Assembly (NCBI RefSeq): GCF_000282475.1
Contig: NZ_AKJF01000066.1
Location: forward strand, 1 to 64,000
Origin: Pseudomonas sp. GM78
GTDB taxonomy: Bacteria; Pseudomonadota; Gammaproteobacteria; Pseudomonadales; Pseudomonadaceae
Length of the DNA stretch: 64,000 nt
Reading direction: 5' to 3'
Below, one piece after another: positions 1 through 8,586 of this stretch. The position numbers and the translations under genes are program-made. The number at the start of each line of letters is the position of its first letter. Within the stretch, counting starts at the first letter, position 1. The notes beneath the pieces are model-generated. The model saw nothing but the letters and a program-made list of their open reading frames with translations. It had not been told where the DNA came from and did not search any database.

Positions 1-48
1 GCCAGCAAAATGGTAGGTGAGCTATTTATGTGCCACAGGTAGAGAAAT

Positions 49-321
49 ATGGGGCACCGCGTCTGGGATCAAGTGGTGACTTTGAATGTGGGGTTCATGG
101 AGCGCTTACTATCCTTCGAAGTGAATTGGCGCTACGAAATGCGCGTTGATTCGGTCAGTGAGGCCATGGCTCGCTACGACGAAACCTATCGGTTGATCGG
201 CGCTTGGCTAGAAAGAACGGGTGCCAGCGGAGAGTTTGCAGTGTACAGAGGCTCACCGCTATTGAAACTGCCCGTGAGCTGTGGAACGTTTTTTCGATGG
301 AAGTCTGATGATAATGCGTAG
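49..321 (+). CDS. hypothetical protein, 90 aa
   Basis: I do not recognise this protein. The frame opens at an ATG nine bases after an in-frame stop (40-42) and has only a weak purine stretch as ribosome site, so internal ATGs are possible starts. The product is soluble-looking, with a mixed acidic/basic middle part and no signal peptide or membrane segment. It lies at the edge of a decayed phage-like segment, so it may be a fragment of a larger gene or not a gene at all. An overlapping antisense frame (186-494) looks no better. Confidence 0.3.
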   Translation: MGHRVWDQVVTLNVGFMERLLSFEVNWRYEMRVDSVSEAMARYDETYRLIGAWLERTGASGEFAVYRGSPLLKLPVSCGTFFRWKSDDNA

Positions 322-538
322 GTTCGATCTTTGATCACTTCACATCTTGGAAATTGCCCATAACTTGTGCTTATAAAGAGATCGGTGAAGTGGAGCAGTC
401 CCGGACTCTGCATTGCGCATGGAATCCAGATAAGACTGAGTGACCTCTCGATATGAAAGGTCACACAGAAGATATTGCTTGGCTTCGCTATCAATGGAAT
501 TCTGGCCGACAGAGTTACATTGATAGCGACATAGGCAA

Positions 539-560
539 GCCTGCGCTTATCTGTGCAGGC
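539..560 (-). terminator. weak hairpin after the toxin gene
   Basis: GCCTGC and GCAGGC flank a 10-base loop just beyond the 3' end of the minus-strand GNAT toxin gene. Only a short T stretch follows in the minus direction, so termination would be weak. The position fits the end of the toxin-antitoxin transcript. Confidence 0.3.
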
Positions 561-576
561 GAATCATGTGTTGATG

Positions 577-1122
577 CTACGAGGCTGCAATAGCCTTCAG
601 GATCACTTTGATTCCGATCAGCATTGGCGTGCTTTGCTTCGCATCAGACTCGTCAATGATCTTAAACCCAAGCTCCTCATAAAATAAGACGGCATTGGGG
701 GCAGCATCCAAGTAGATCCCCTTGATCGGGATTTCCTGGTGAACCCGAGCCGCTTGCTTGAACGCTTCCATCAGGAGTTTTTGGCCTATGCCCCAACCCT
801 GATACTTCCCGTCAACCCCGATCATCACCAACCGTATAACGGGGATACGCAAAGGCAGATTGGTGTCATCAATGCCGTTCTGAGCCAGTGCCCTTTCGAT
901 ATCAGACACGGTCAGTGTGCAGAACCCTACGACTTCCAAAGCAGGGTTGATGGCACCAATGGCACTGACGTTCTCGTGTTTCAGAGCACGCTTGAGGCTG
1001 CTCTTATAGTACGAATCGATTACGCTAACCCCGCAACTAAATGTTTTGAGGTACTTGTATTTGTCGCAATTGACAAGCAGGTTGCGGTCAATTTCACATG
1101 TTGGCGTCTCTTCGGTTTTCAT
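577..1122 (-). CDS. GNAT-family toxin, TacT-like
   Basis: This 181-aa protein has the GNAT acetyltransferase fold. The acetyl-CoA loop QGWGIG sits near residue 108, after the beta-strand RLVMIGVD, and the late motif FYEELGF near residue 148 carries the usual catalytic tyrosine. The early stretch FSCGVSVIDSYY matches the FxCG...LD pattern of TacT/AtaT-type toxins, which acetylate aminoacyl-tRNA and stop translation. The start is an ATG behind GAGAGG. It overlaps the end of the DUF1778 antitoxin gene by 29 bases, as expected for a translationally coupled toxin-antitoxin pair. The toxin role is inferred from family and pairing. Confidence 0.8.
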   Translation of the reverse strand: MKTEETPTCEIDRNLLVNCDKYKYLKTFSCGVSVIDSYYKSSLKRALKHENVSAIGAINPALEVVGFCTLTVSDIERALAQNGIDDTNLPLRIPVIRLVMIGVDGKYQGWGIGQKLLMEAFKQAARVHQEIPIKGIYLDAAPNAVLFYEELGFKIIDESDAKQSTPMLIGIKVILKAIAAS

Positions 1123-1405
1123 GTTTCCCTCTCATTAGTCTAAGCAGCGCTTCTGAAGGCGCAGCGGTTTCATCCTCTAGGAGGATCTTTTGTATACGAG
1201 CAAATGCTCGTTCTGAAGCTTCAATTCTTTTGTGGCTTTCTATAACTGCTTCTGCTTTTTCAAAGGCTGATGCAATTATAAAAGACGTCATGTCTAATCC
1301 TTGAAGTGTTGCGGCTCTTTTTATAAGTTCCTTGGCGAAGTCAGTTGTTTTAATTTCAAGTCGTGCGCTTTTCGTAGATTTAAGTGTTTCTTCTAAAGTA
1401 GTCAT
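1094..1405 (-). CDS. DUF1778 antitoxin, TacA-like
   Basis: A 103-aa protein whose first half (ARLEIKTTDFAKELIKRAA, then the helix around FIIASAFEKAEAVI) is a ribbon-helix-helix DNA-binding domain of the DUF1778/TacA type. The charged C-terminal half would wrap the partner toxin. Antitoxins of this family neutralise a GNAT toxin and repress their own operon together with it. No good ribosome site precedes the ATG. Two TTGGTT repeats 13 bases apart (1406-1411 and 1419-1424) lie immediately upstream and could be an operator, but this is weak. It is the first gene of the pair and is followed by the overlapping toxin gene. Confidence 0.8.
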   Translation of the reverse strand: MTTLEETLKSTKSARLEIKTTDFAKELIKRAATLQGLDMTSFIIASAFEKAEAVIESHKRIEASERAFARIQKILLEDETAAPSEALLRLMRGKHENRRDANM

Positions 1406-1477
1406 TTGGTTAGCACCGTTGGTTTTCTTGCAGGTTTATTTCCTTTTAATTTTAGTTGATTCTCACTTTCTATTTAT

Positions 1478-1495
1478 GGCCCGGTTGGGCCTTTT
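1478..1495 (+). terminator. orphan terminator-like hairpin
   Basis: GGCCC-GGTT-GGGCC followed by TTTT reads as a small Rho-independent terminator on the plus strand, yet no plus-strand gene ends here. It may be the remains of a gene lost from this decayed segment, or a structure in the leader of the antitoxin transcript. Confidence 0.25.
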
Positions 1496-1570
1496 GATCG
1501 CCATGCATACCCCTCTCATTGATGTGGAATCTATTTCTCGTGCGTTCGTTTGATCTTAGTTTCTTGCTAT

Positions 1571-1634
1571 CTGTACGGATGGTACCCGTACGCAAGGTGG
1601 CTTGTCAAGCGCCGTACGGGTATCGTCCGTACGG
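1571..1634 (-). promoter_or_regulatory. four CCGTACGG boxes around a sigma-70 promoter
   Basis: Four copies of the palindrome CCGTACGG (two perfect at 1612-1619 and 1627-1634, two with one mismatch at 1571-1578 and 1586-1593) are spaced 15, 26 and 15 bases centre to centre, symmetric about position 1602-1603. The inner pair extends to the inverted repeat TACCCGTACG / CGTACGGGTA. On the minus strand TTGACA (1608-1603) and TACCAT (1584-1579) are separated by 18 bases and form a good sigma-70 promoter inside the array. It points toward the toxin-antitoxin genes with a leader of about 165 bases. This looks like an operator for a multimeric DNA-binding protein that is not identified here. Confidence 0.55.
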
Positions 1635-1642
1635 CGCGCGAT

Positions 1643-2261
1643 TCAGATCGTGTCGATCAACTTCCGCCCAACCCACTCCGCCACCTGCGTAACAATGGCG
1701 TTTCAGGCAGCGAAAGCCTCCGCAAGGTTGGCCGCATCCAGTCCCAGGCAAAACCCATCATCTTCAGACGCTCGCCGCCGTTCAGCCATCTGATCCATCC
1801 GTGCAGGTGAGCGACGAATTGGTAGAGCCCATAGTGATATGAGATCCGGCTTTGTTTGCCAATAGATTATTGGCAGCCCAGGCATCCGCAGGGCGTGGCC
1901 ACTGGATCGAGCGAGACGCTGGAGGTATTGCGTCCACTGGCGCGGCGTCAGCCAGGAACTCGAAGGGGGGCATTCGTCGATAACCTGCGACCAGGAGTAC
2001 TCGGCGACGTTGCTGGGGGACTCCGAAATATTGAGCATTAAGAACTCGCCAGAATCCCACATACCCGCAGTCCGCAAGGGCCCGGATGACTGTTTCAAAG
2101 TCACGGCTATCGTTGACAGCGAGCAGGTTAACGACGTTCTCAAGGACCACCCAGCGAGGTTGAATTTCTTTGAGGATTCGTATGACTTCCCAGAACAGGC
2201 CGCTGCGTGCGCCGCGCAGCCCGCGGGTATCAATCCCCATGATTGGAGCAACCGTCCTCAC
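1643..2261 (-). pseudogene. DNA C5-cytosine methyltransferase remnant
   Basis: Read on the minus strand, an open stretch of about 159 codons carries RSGLFWEV, the ENV motif of C5-methyltransferases ([10 protein letters not shown]) and the motif VIII signature QQRRRVLLV. After a frame change near 1800 the sequence continues as WLNGGERLKMMGFAWDW, the usual LMGF region. After a second change near 1710 it continues as NAIVTQVAEWVGRKLI, which matches motif X, and stops at 1643. The N-terminal half with the cofactor FxGxG motif and the catalytic Pro-Cys motif is missing. Two frameshifts plus the 5' truncation make it non-functional. It resembles phage-encoded enzymes. Confidence 0.8.
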
Positions 2262-2420
2262 GGATTCGTTGCTACCTGTAGCTGCCAGCGAAATTGGCAG
2301 CGCTCAACCAAGAATGGTATACGACGCAATTTGCGGTCAAAGGGAGAGCAATTCACCTGTCCCAACGACCTCCAATGCTCTCAATCATTTGGCCTTCCAC
2401 CGAAAAAAGATGGGACCACA

Positions 2421-3110
2421 CGGCCGATTTCCGCGAATACGGCCAATCATGAACTGAGGTATTTAAGTTTCGTATTCAACGAGCTTGAACGTCTAGGGGA
2501 GTGGTCCGGAGGTAACCCGCTTTCCAATGTAAGGGGCTTGAAGTTTGACCAGACTGAGATGGCGTATCTCGCTACCGAACAGATTTTTCCATTGCTGGCC
2601 AAACTCGATCATTGCCTGTCGGACGTGGTGGTTGTTGCTCGGGTTTGTTTGGCCACAGGTGCCCGGCGGGCGGAAGCGGCAGGTCTTACCCCCAGCCAGG
2701 TTCGTGATGGATGTATATGTTTCGCACGCACGAAGTCAGCCAAAAATCGAACTGTGCCTATATTGCCTGGGCTTGAGGAGCGTTTGAATGGAGCCCTGCC
2801 GTTCAAGTCTGACTACAAAACGACGTGGAAATTTTTTGCCCGGGCAATTGCCGAGTTGGAGTTGAAGTTGCCGAAGGGGCAGATGACCCATGTTCTGCGC
2901 CATACGTTCGCGACCCATTACATGATGAACGGTGGCGATATCCTGACTCTACAGCGAGTGTTAGGCCATGCATCCCTGGAAATGACGATGCGTTACGCTC
3001 ATTTCAGCCCTGGGCACCTTGCCGAAGTCGTTTATCTGAACCCTATCGCTGAAGAGTGTGGACATTTTGTGGTCGTGAAGCCTGAAGAAAACCAGCAGCC
3101 GGTTGTGTGA
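2421..3110 (+). pseudogene. P2-like tyrosine recombinase, 5'-truncated
   Basis: From about 2421 the protein reads as the second half of a P2-type phage integrase, beginning [20 protein letters not shown]. The catalytic residues are all visible: Arg in ATGARRAEA, Lys in [10 protein letters not shown], HxxR in [10 protein letters not shown], and His...Tyr in [14 protein letters not shown]. The open frame extends upstream to 2010, but those ~137 codons are mostly antisense of the methyltransferase relic, so the arm-binding/core-binding N-terminus has been replaced. The chimeric frame is open, but I expect no working integrase. A strong hairpin follows directly. Confidence 0.75.
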
Positions 3111-3117
3111 GAATCGC

Positions 3118-3144
3118 TGAAGCCCTTTATTTATAAGGGCTTCA
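3118..3144. terminator. bidirectional hairpin between integrase relic and chemoreceptor
   Basis: TGAAGCCCTT and AAGGGCTTCA form a perfect 10-bp stem around TATTTAT. It lies between two convergent genes and could terminate both. The T stretches are short. Confidence 0.55.
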
Positions 3145-3168
3145 ACGTGATTCAATCGACGTTGCTGT

Positions 3169-5088
3169 CTACACCCTGAAGTGACTCACCATCATCTGCA
3201 ACTGATTCCCCAACCGCGCCAGTTCAACACTGGATTTAGCGGTCTCATCGCTGGCCGCAGCGGTCTGTTCCGATACATCACGCACGTTGATGATGCTGCG
3301 GCTGATCTCTTCGGCCACCGCGCTTTGCTGTTCGGCAGCGGCCGCGATTTGCTGGTTCATCGACTGGATGTTGGACACCGTGCGGGTGATGTTTTCCAGT
3401 GAGGCGCCGGCCTTGCGGGTCAGGGCCACGCTGCTGTCGGTCAGGGTGCGGCTGTTGTTCATCACAGTCGCCACTTGCTGGGTGCCGTTTTGCAGGGCGG
3501 CCACCAGGCCTTCGATTTCCTCGGTGGATTTCTGTGTGCGTTGGGCCAGGCCCCGCACTTCGTCGGCCACCACGGCAAAACCGCGGCCGGCTTCCCCGGC
3601 GCGTGCCGCTTCAATGGCAGCGTTGAGTGCCAGCAGGTTGGTCTGTTCGGCTACGGCCTTGATCACGTCCATGACGCTGCCGATCTTGTCGCTTTCCTGT
3701 TGCAGCAGGCCCATGGCTTCGGTGGAGCGCGCCACCTCGGTGGCCAGGCGTTCGATCTGGGTGATGGCTTCACCGACCACCTTGTCGCCTTCACGTGCTT
3801 CACCATCCGCCGCGGCGGCGGCCTGGGAGGCTTGTTCGGCATTGCGCGCGACTTCCTGCACAGTGGCGGTCATCTCGTGCATGGCGGTGGCGACCTGGTC
3901 AGTCTCGACTTTCTGGCTGTTGACCCCGGCACTGGTCTGCTCGGTCACGGCCGACAGTTCTTCGGCCGCGCTGGCGATCTGGGTGACGCCGTCGCGGATA
4001 CCGCTGATCAGGTCGCGCAGGGTCACGCCCATGCGCGCAATGCCTTGTTGCAATACACCCAGCTCATCGCGGCGTGTCACCTGGACGTCCTGGGACAGGT
4101 CGCCGCTGGCGATGCGATCGACCACGGCCAGGGTCTCGCGCAAGGGACCGGTGATCTGCCGGGTAATGAGGACGGCGGCAATAATGCCCACCAATAATGC
4201 CAGCAGGGTGCTGATCAGTTGCAGGGTACGCGCCTGGGCGCTTTCGGCGTCACGACGGTCGAGCTGGATCTGATACAGCTGCTCGCTCAGGCTCACGATG
4301 GCCGCGCCCTGGTCGGTCATTTCCTTGCGCGCCTGCACGGCATCGCTGTTCGCGGCTTTGTAGGCCTGCAAGGCGCTGCGGTAGTTGCCCAACGCGGTCT
4401 CCAGTTGACGCAGGGCGTCGGGCTGGATGTCGGTGAGGTGGACATTGAGCTGTTTCAGGCTGGCTATGGCGGCGTCCAGTTGGGCGACGGCTTTTTGCTC
4501 GGTTTCGGCATTGGTGGTCGCGGTGTAGCCACGCACTTCGTAGCGGGCCAGCAAGAACGCTTGCTTGGCGGCGGTGATGGCCTGGAACTGTTCGAAGCGA
4601 TGATCGCTCGGTGGCAGTTGTTGCACGCGGCTGTTCAGATCGTCGATCAGCGTGCTGGCCGTTTCGGCGTTGGCGCCCATGACGTCGCGGGCGCTGTTGC
4701 CGGTGCGGTAGGCGCCACGCATCTTGGCCAGGGACGTCTTGTAGGCGTCGATGACGGTGCCTTGCTCTTTGAGCAGCTTGAGGTTTTCCGGGCTCTTGAA
4801 CTTGGCCAGCAAGGCTTGTTGCTGATCGGAAAAGGCCTGCAGCGTGGTCTGGACATTCTGCGCGGTGGCTTCGTCGCCGTTGGTCAGCATGTACTGCAGG
4901 CGCACCACGCGCAGCTTGGTCAGGCCGGCGTTGAGCTGGGTGATGTCGCTCATCCAGTTGCTGCGGTCGATCAGACTGCCCAGGCTGGTCCAGCCGGTCA
5001 GGGCGAGGATGCAGGTCAGGGCCAGGACCAGGCCGAAGCCCAAGCCCAGTTTCATGTTCACGCTGATGTTGCCGAACCAGCTATTCAT
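3169..5088 (-). CDS. methyl-accepting chemotaxis protein, HBM-type sensor
   Basis: A 639-aa transmembrane chemoreceptor. The first membrane helix lies at about residues 13-33 and the second at about 289-310. They enclose an all-helical periplasmic ligand domain of about 255 residues, the size of the helical bimodular (HBM) domain found in McpS/TlpQ-type receptors. A HAMP domain follows, then the signalling hairpin with the conserved tip [19 protein letters not shown]. The protein ends in HFRV without a CheR-binding pentapeptide. Ligand is unknown; HBM receptors bind organic acids or amines. The ATG at 5088 is chosen over a TTG three bases upstream because GGAGG sits seven bases before it. Stand-alone gene, no che neighbours. 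Confidence 0.9.
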   Translation of the reverse strand: MNSWFGNISVNMKLGLGFGLVLALTCILALTGWTSLGSLIDRSNWMSDITQLNAGLTKLRVVRLQYMLTNGDEATAQNVQTTLQAFSDQQQALLAKFKSPENLKLLKEQGTVIDAYKTSLAKMRGAYRTGNSARDVMGANAETASTLIDDLNSRVQQLPPSDHRFEQFQAITAAKQAFLLARYEVRGYTATTNAETEQKAVAQLDAAIASLKQLNVHLTDIQPDALRQLETALGNYRSALQAYKAANSDAVQARKEMTDQGAAIVSLSEQLYQIQLDRRDAESAQARTLQLISTLLALLVGIIAAVLITRQITGPLRETLAVVDRIASGDLSQDVQVTRRDELGVLQQGIARMGVTLRDLISGIRDGVTQIASAAEELSAVTEQTSAGVNSQKVETDQVATAMHEMTATVQEVARNAEQASQAAAAADGEAREGDKVVGEAITQIERLATEVARSTEAMGLLQQESDKIGSVMDVIKAVAEQTNLLALNAAIEAARAGEAGRGFAVVADEVRGLAQRTQKSTEEIEGLVAALQNGTQQVATVMNNSRTLTDSSVALTRKAGASLENITRTVSNIQSMNQQIAAAAEQQSAVAEEISRSIINVRDVSEQTAAASDETAKSSVELARLGNQLQMMVSHFRV

Positions 5089-5341
5089 CAAAATTCCTCC
5101 AGGAACGTGTGTTTCTTGATCGTCGGTTGGCTGGAAGATTGTTGTTTTTAGGCGCCAGCAAGGGTGGGTTGCAGGTTTGTATCGGCAGCAATCGCGAGAG
5201 CTGAAAGGTTTTTGTCGGACGAACCCTGTAACAAGTTTTTTGCCGCAGACTTAAGCTTTTTTTCACATCGGTTTCACTGGTAGCCGACGCCCACCTCCCT
5301 ACCCTCACGGCATCTAATGAAGGGCTGCGAGGCGGCTTGAT

Positions 5342-6013
5342 GTGGAACTGAGACTGAGTCTGTTCGGAATAAACCGCTCGATCGACCTGGGCCGTTTTGC
5401 CCGTTATCGCAATGTGTTCGTGGTGCTGGCCTCGACGCTGCTGGCGATCCCCTTGACGGTATTGCTGTTACGGCCCGCCGCCGTGCCGGACCTGGCCCAT
5501 GGCAATGTGCAGGGCGCGCGGGCGCTGTTGGCGGGTTGGGCCAAGGGCGACATGATCGTGCTGGTGCGCCATGTCGAGCGTTGCGATCACTCCAGCGCGC
5601 CCTGCCTGAGTGGCAACGACGGCATTACCGATCGCTCGCGCAGCGTTGCGGTGGCCGTCGGTGCACGGTTCGAGCAGCTGGGGCTGGGTCGCGCCGACAT
5701 CTACAACAGCCCGATGGTGCGTACGGCACAGACGAGCAGCTACATGTTCAACAAGGTCGGCACCGGCGACGACTGGCTGATCAACTGCAAAGGCACGATG
5801 TTGCGCGACGCCCTGGTGCACAAGGTTGCCGGGCGCAACCTGATCCTGGTGACGCACAGCGAATGCATGGCGCAATTGCAAAAGGATCTCAAGTTGCCGA
5901 CTTCGACCCTTGGCTATGGCTCCGCGCTTTTCGTCACCGCCCAAGCGCAGCAAGCGCCACGCATCCTCGGTTTCATCGAAGCCTCGGACTGGCAATCGGT
6001 GACCACCGAATGA
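5342..6013 (+). CDS. histidine phosphatase family protein, membrane-anchored
   Basis: A 223-aa protein with one N-terminal membrane helix (about residues 26-46) and a histidine-phosphatase domain outside the cytoplasm. The phospho-accepting motif is VRHVERC, the second signature is NSPMVRTAQTS, and the late catalytic His is in VTHSE. This architecture resembles the Ais-type branch proposed to act on lipopolysaccharide core phosphate; the substrate here is not known. It starts at a GTG behind GAGGCGG. Its stop codon falls inside the upstream possible ATG of the PAP2 gene, so the two genes are co-transcribed and probably work on related phospho-lipids. Confidence 0.75.
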   Translation: MELRLSLFGINRSIDLGRFARYRNVFVVLASTLLAIPLTVLLLRPAAVPDLAHGNVQGARALLAGWAKGDMIVLVRHVERCDHSSAPCLSGNDGITDRSRSVAVAVGARFEQLGLGRADIYNSPMVRTAQTSSYMFNKVGTGDDWLINCKGTMLRDALVHKVAGRNLILVTHSECMAQLQKDLKLPTSTLGYGSALFVTAQAQQAPRILGFIEASDWQSVTTE

Positions 6014-6039
6014 ATTCACTCTCTGAATCAGGACGCACC

Positions 6040-6885
6040 ATGCAGACGGCTTCCCGTTCCCGTTTTTACTGGCTGAACTTCGGTATCCCACTGGCCTGCG
6101 CGGTCGTGGTGTTCCTGATGTTCGACCTGACCCGGATCGACATCGCCTTCAACGATCTTTTTTTTGACCCGGTGACGCAGACGTTCCCGCTGGACCATGT
6201 GCACCTGTTCGAAAAAATCACCCATAAATGGGCGCGGATCATTCCGAACTGGACCGGCGAAATCGCCATCATCGGTGCCTTGCTGTCGTTTCTCTGGCCG
6301 CGTTTGAAGGTCGAAAAACACGCGAAAATCATCGCCTTCCTGGAGAAGATCAAAGTCGCGCCGGTACTGCGTTTTGCCACCAGGCATCGTCGGGATTTCC
6401 TCTACGTGGTGTTTGCGTTCTCCATCAGCACCGGCGTGATTCATTACCTCAAGGGCCATACCAGCGTGTATTGCCCGGTCGAGACGACCCAGTACGGCGG
6501 GAAGATCGAGCACAAGGAGTGGTACGAGAATTTCGACCTGTTGAAGGTCGCGGGTGATGGGCGCTGCTGGCCAGGCGGGCATGCCTCCGGCGGTTTCACC
6601 ATGCTCGCGTTGTATTTTGTTGCACGCCGTTATCGCTGGCGCTATTCCAAGGCGCTCATGTACGGCTCGCTGGCCCTGGGGTTCGTGTATGGCACGACGC
6701 GGGTGGTGCAGGGCTGGCACTACATGTCCCACACCTTCTGGGCCGGGATCTTCGTGTGGCTGGCCTGTTTGCTGACGGCGCTGGCGTTTTATGGGCGAGC
6801 GCGGTTGGAGATGCCGGTGCTGCGCAAGGCTGAAAAACCGGCATTGGTGGCTCAACCTGTCGGACTTGCTCCTGCGGATCAATAG
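6040..6885 (+). CDS. PAP2-family membrane phosphatase
   Basis: A 281-aa integral membrane protein of the PAP2 (phosphatidic acid phosphatase type 2) superfamily with about six membrane helices. The three active-site blocks are recognisable: the Lys block at KGHTSVYCPVE, PGGHASGGF in place of the usual PSGH, and TTRVVQGWHYMSHTFWA for the SRxxxxxHxxxD block. Such enzymes remove phosphate from lipid pyrophosphates or phosphatidate at the periplasmic face. The ATG at 6040 has AGGA six bases before it; an in-frame ATG at 6010 overlaps the preceding stop (ATGA) and is the alternative start. Partner of the histidine phosphatase upstream. Confidence 0.8.
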   Translation: MQTASRSRFYWLNFGIPLACAVVVFLMFDLTRIDIAFNDLFFDPVTQTFPLDHVHLFEKITHKWARIIPNWTGEIAIIGALLSFLWPRLKVEKHAKIIAFLEKIKVAPVLRFATRHRRDFLYVVFAFSISTGVIHYLKGHTSVYCPVETTQYGGKIEHKEWYENFDLLKVAGDGRCWPGGHASGGFTMLALYFVARRYRWRYSKALMYGSLALGFVYGTTRVVQGWHYMSHTFWAGIFVWLACLLTALAFYGRARLEMPVLRKAEKPALVAQPVGLAPADQ

Positions 6886-6965
6886 TATCCAGTGCCCGGT
6901 TCACAGCCAGCTCCGCCAGGGATTTTGCCCAGGGGTCTGTCCCGGGGCAGGACTTTTCGCCAGAC

Positions 6966-6991
6966 AAAAAAAAGCCCGCGGGAGGGCGGGC
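6966..6991 (-). terminator. Rho-independent terminator of the DUF2252 gene
   Basis: On the minus strand GCCCGCC...GGCGGGC-type pairing (GCCCGCCCTCCCGCGGGC) is followed by eight T. It lies about 100 bases after the stop of the minus-strand DUF2252 gene. Confidence 0.8.
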
Positions 6992-7092
6992 AAACCGTAG
7001 TTTCTTGAATGAGCGAGACAAATGTACAGCGAGTGGCCTGAACGCGGGGTGAAGAAAAGTTCATGTCGTTCCCGAGGCGCACTCCACCGCGC

Positions 7093-8499
7093 CTAAGGCA
7101 GATGATCCGCTGCAAAATCCGCTTCCGAGCGCGCGTGCAATTTTCCCTTGCGACACGCTTGCTGGAAGTGTTCGAAGTCGCGCTCGTTCTGTTTGGCGTA
7201 GCCTTGGGCATACTGATAGAGGGCATCGGCCAGTGCCTGGCTCTTGCCGATGTAGCCGCTGATGTACGCGGCGTGTCCTGAAGACTTGGCGTGCGCGCGG
7301 GCCAGGGCGCGGCCACAAATCCGTGCGTAGGCTGCGAACGCTTCCCCGTCGAAGGTCTCGAGTTCGGCCGAGATCTTCATATCGCGCAACTGCCGCACAT
7401 GGAAGTGACGCCCGCTGGGGCCGGTGGTCCAACCAAGGAACAAATCGCTGGCTGATTGCATCAGGCGTTGGCCGTCAACCACGCGCTGCCCCTCATGCCG
7501 GGCCCGTGACTTGGTCTTCACGAAGCCGGCGAGCACTGAGCGTCGTGCTTCCTTGAATTGCAGGAACAACGGGAATTCCTGCTCGTCGGTCAGCAGCGCC
7601 ACCAGGCAACGCTTACCGACGCTGCCGACACCCGCCACCTTGAACGCCATGTCCTGCACCTCAAAGCGCGACAGCAGCTCGCGACGGTCGGTTTGCAGCG
7701 TGCCTCGGTAGTCGCGCAGGAAGGTGTCATACAGCGGTCGCCAGTCCGAAAGGCGCAGCCAGTCATCGTCGGCATCCAGCAAGGTGGTGTGGTTGTGCAG
7801 GTGGAAAATTTCCGGCAGGTCGTCGCGAATGATCAGGCGGCCCTGTTTGTCGCGCTCGCTGATTTTCGGCAGCAGCTGCGCATGGGTACGACGTTCGGCT
7901 TTCTCCATTGCCCGTTGCACATGCTCCAGGTTTTTTTTGCTCGCCTGTGCACGTAAGTCGTCATAAGTGATGGACTCATACCAGGTGTCCATCGCGCTTT
8001 GTTCGGCGCATTCGAGCATCGTTTGCTGATAAGCGTCCACCAGTTGGTGGCAGACCGTATCTTCCACCGAGCTGCCATGGCGCAAGTCACGGGTGGCCAC
8101 CAGGAAACTGGCCACCAGCCGTTTCAAGTCCCATTCCCAGGGACCGGGATGCACCTCGTCGAAATCGTTGACGCTGAACAGCAGATTGCGCTCGGGGGTG
8201 GCAAAGCCGCCAAAATTCATCAGGTGACAGTCGCCACAGATCGGCGCAACCAACCCCATGCCCGGGGTCCCCGCCAGGTCGTGCGCCTGCAGCAACGCAT
8301 TGCCGCGAAAGAAGCTGAAAGGCGATTCCAGCATGCGCCCATACCGCAATTCGACCAGCGATCGGATGCGACCCTCACTCGACGCCTTGATCAGCGGAAC
8401 AGGATCGCGCCTGGCTTTGCCCATTGAAGCTTGCTGATTGCGCGGACACTTCTTGCGGGCTTCCTTGCCTTGCTTGAGGCGATCTTTGAGTGCAGTCAT
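7093..8499 (-). CDS. DUF2252 family protein
   Basis: A 468-aa soluble protein of the DUF2252 family. Typical blocks are visible: RYGRMLESPFSFFRG (near residue 55), GDCHLMNFG (near 90), NDFDEVHPGPWEWDLKR (near 112) and RALARAHAKSSG near the C-terminus. The pattern of GDxHxxNFG followed by FDE resembles the catalytic and metal-binding segments of the aminoglycoside-phosphotransferase/kinase fold, so a kinase-like role is possible, but no substrate is established. Its own terminator follows. There is no operon with the neighbours: the next minus-strand gene upstream (PliI-like) ends 87 bases before its start. Confidence 0.8.
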   Translation of the reverse strand: MTALKDRLKQGKEARKKCPRNQQASMGKARRDPVPLIKASSEGRIRSLVELRYGRMLESPFSFFRGNALLQAHDLAGTPGMGLVAPICGDCHLMNFGGFATPERNLLFSVNDFDEVHPGPWEWDLKRLVASFLVATRDLRHGSSVEDTVCHQLVDAYQQTMLECAEQSAMDTWYESITYDDLRAQASKKNLEHVQRAMEKAERRTHAQLLPKISERDKQGRLIIRDDLPEIFHLHNHTTLLDADDDWLRLSDWRPLYDTFLRDYRGTLQTDRRELLSRFEVQDMAFKVAGVGSVGKRCLVALLTDEQEFPLFLQFKEARRSVLAGFVKTKSRARHEGQRVVDGQRLMQSASDLFLGWTTGPSGRHFHVRQLRDMKISAELETFDGEAFAAYARICGRALARAHAKSSGHAAYISGYIGKSQALADALYQYAQGYAKQNERDFEHFQQACRKGKLHARSEADFAADHLP

Positions 8500-8586
8500 G
8501 TGGACTCTTTCGGTGGGGGCGGGAGAAGGTGTGCGATTGAGTGTAGAAGGGGTTTGGGGGCGAAGCCGGTGTTACACCCATCATCC

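Noticed and set aside
186-494. 102-codon minus-strand frame at the left edge
   Set aside because: No ribosome site or recognisable domain; overlaps the plus-strand frame 49-321 and has unusual Ser/Pro-rich composition.
5179-5186. GCCGATAC on the minus strand as a FliA promoter for the first chemoreceptor
   Set aside because: The -10 fits but no TAAA-type -35 lies at the right distance.
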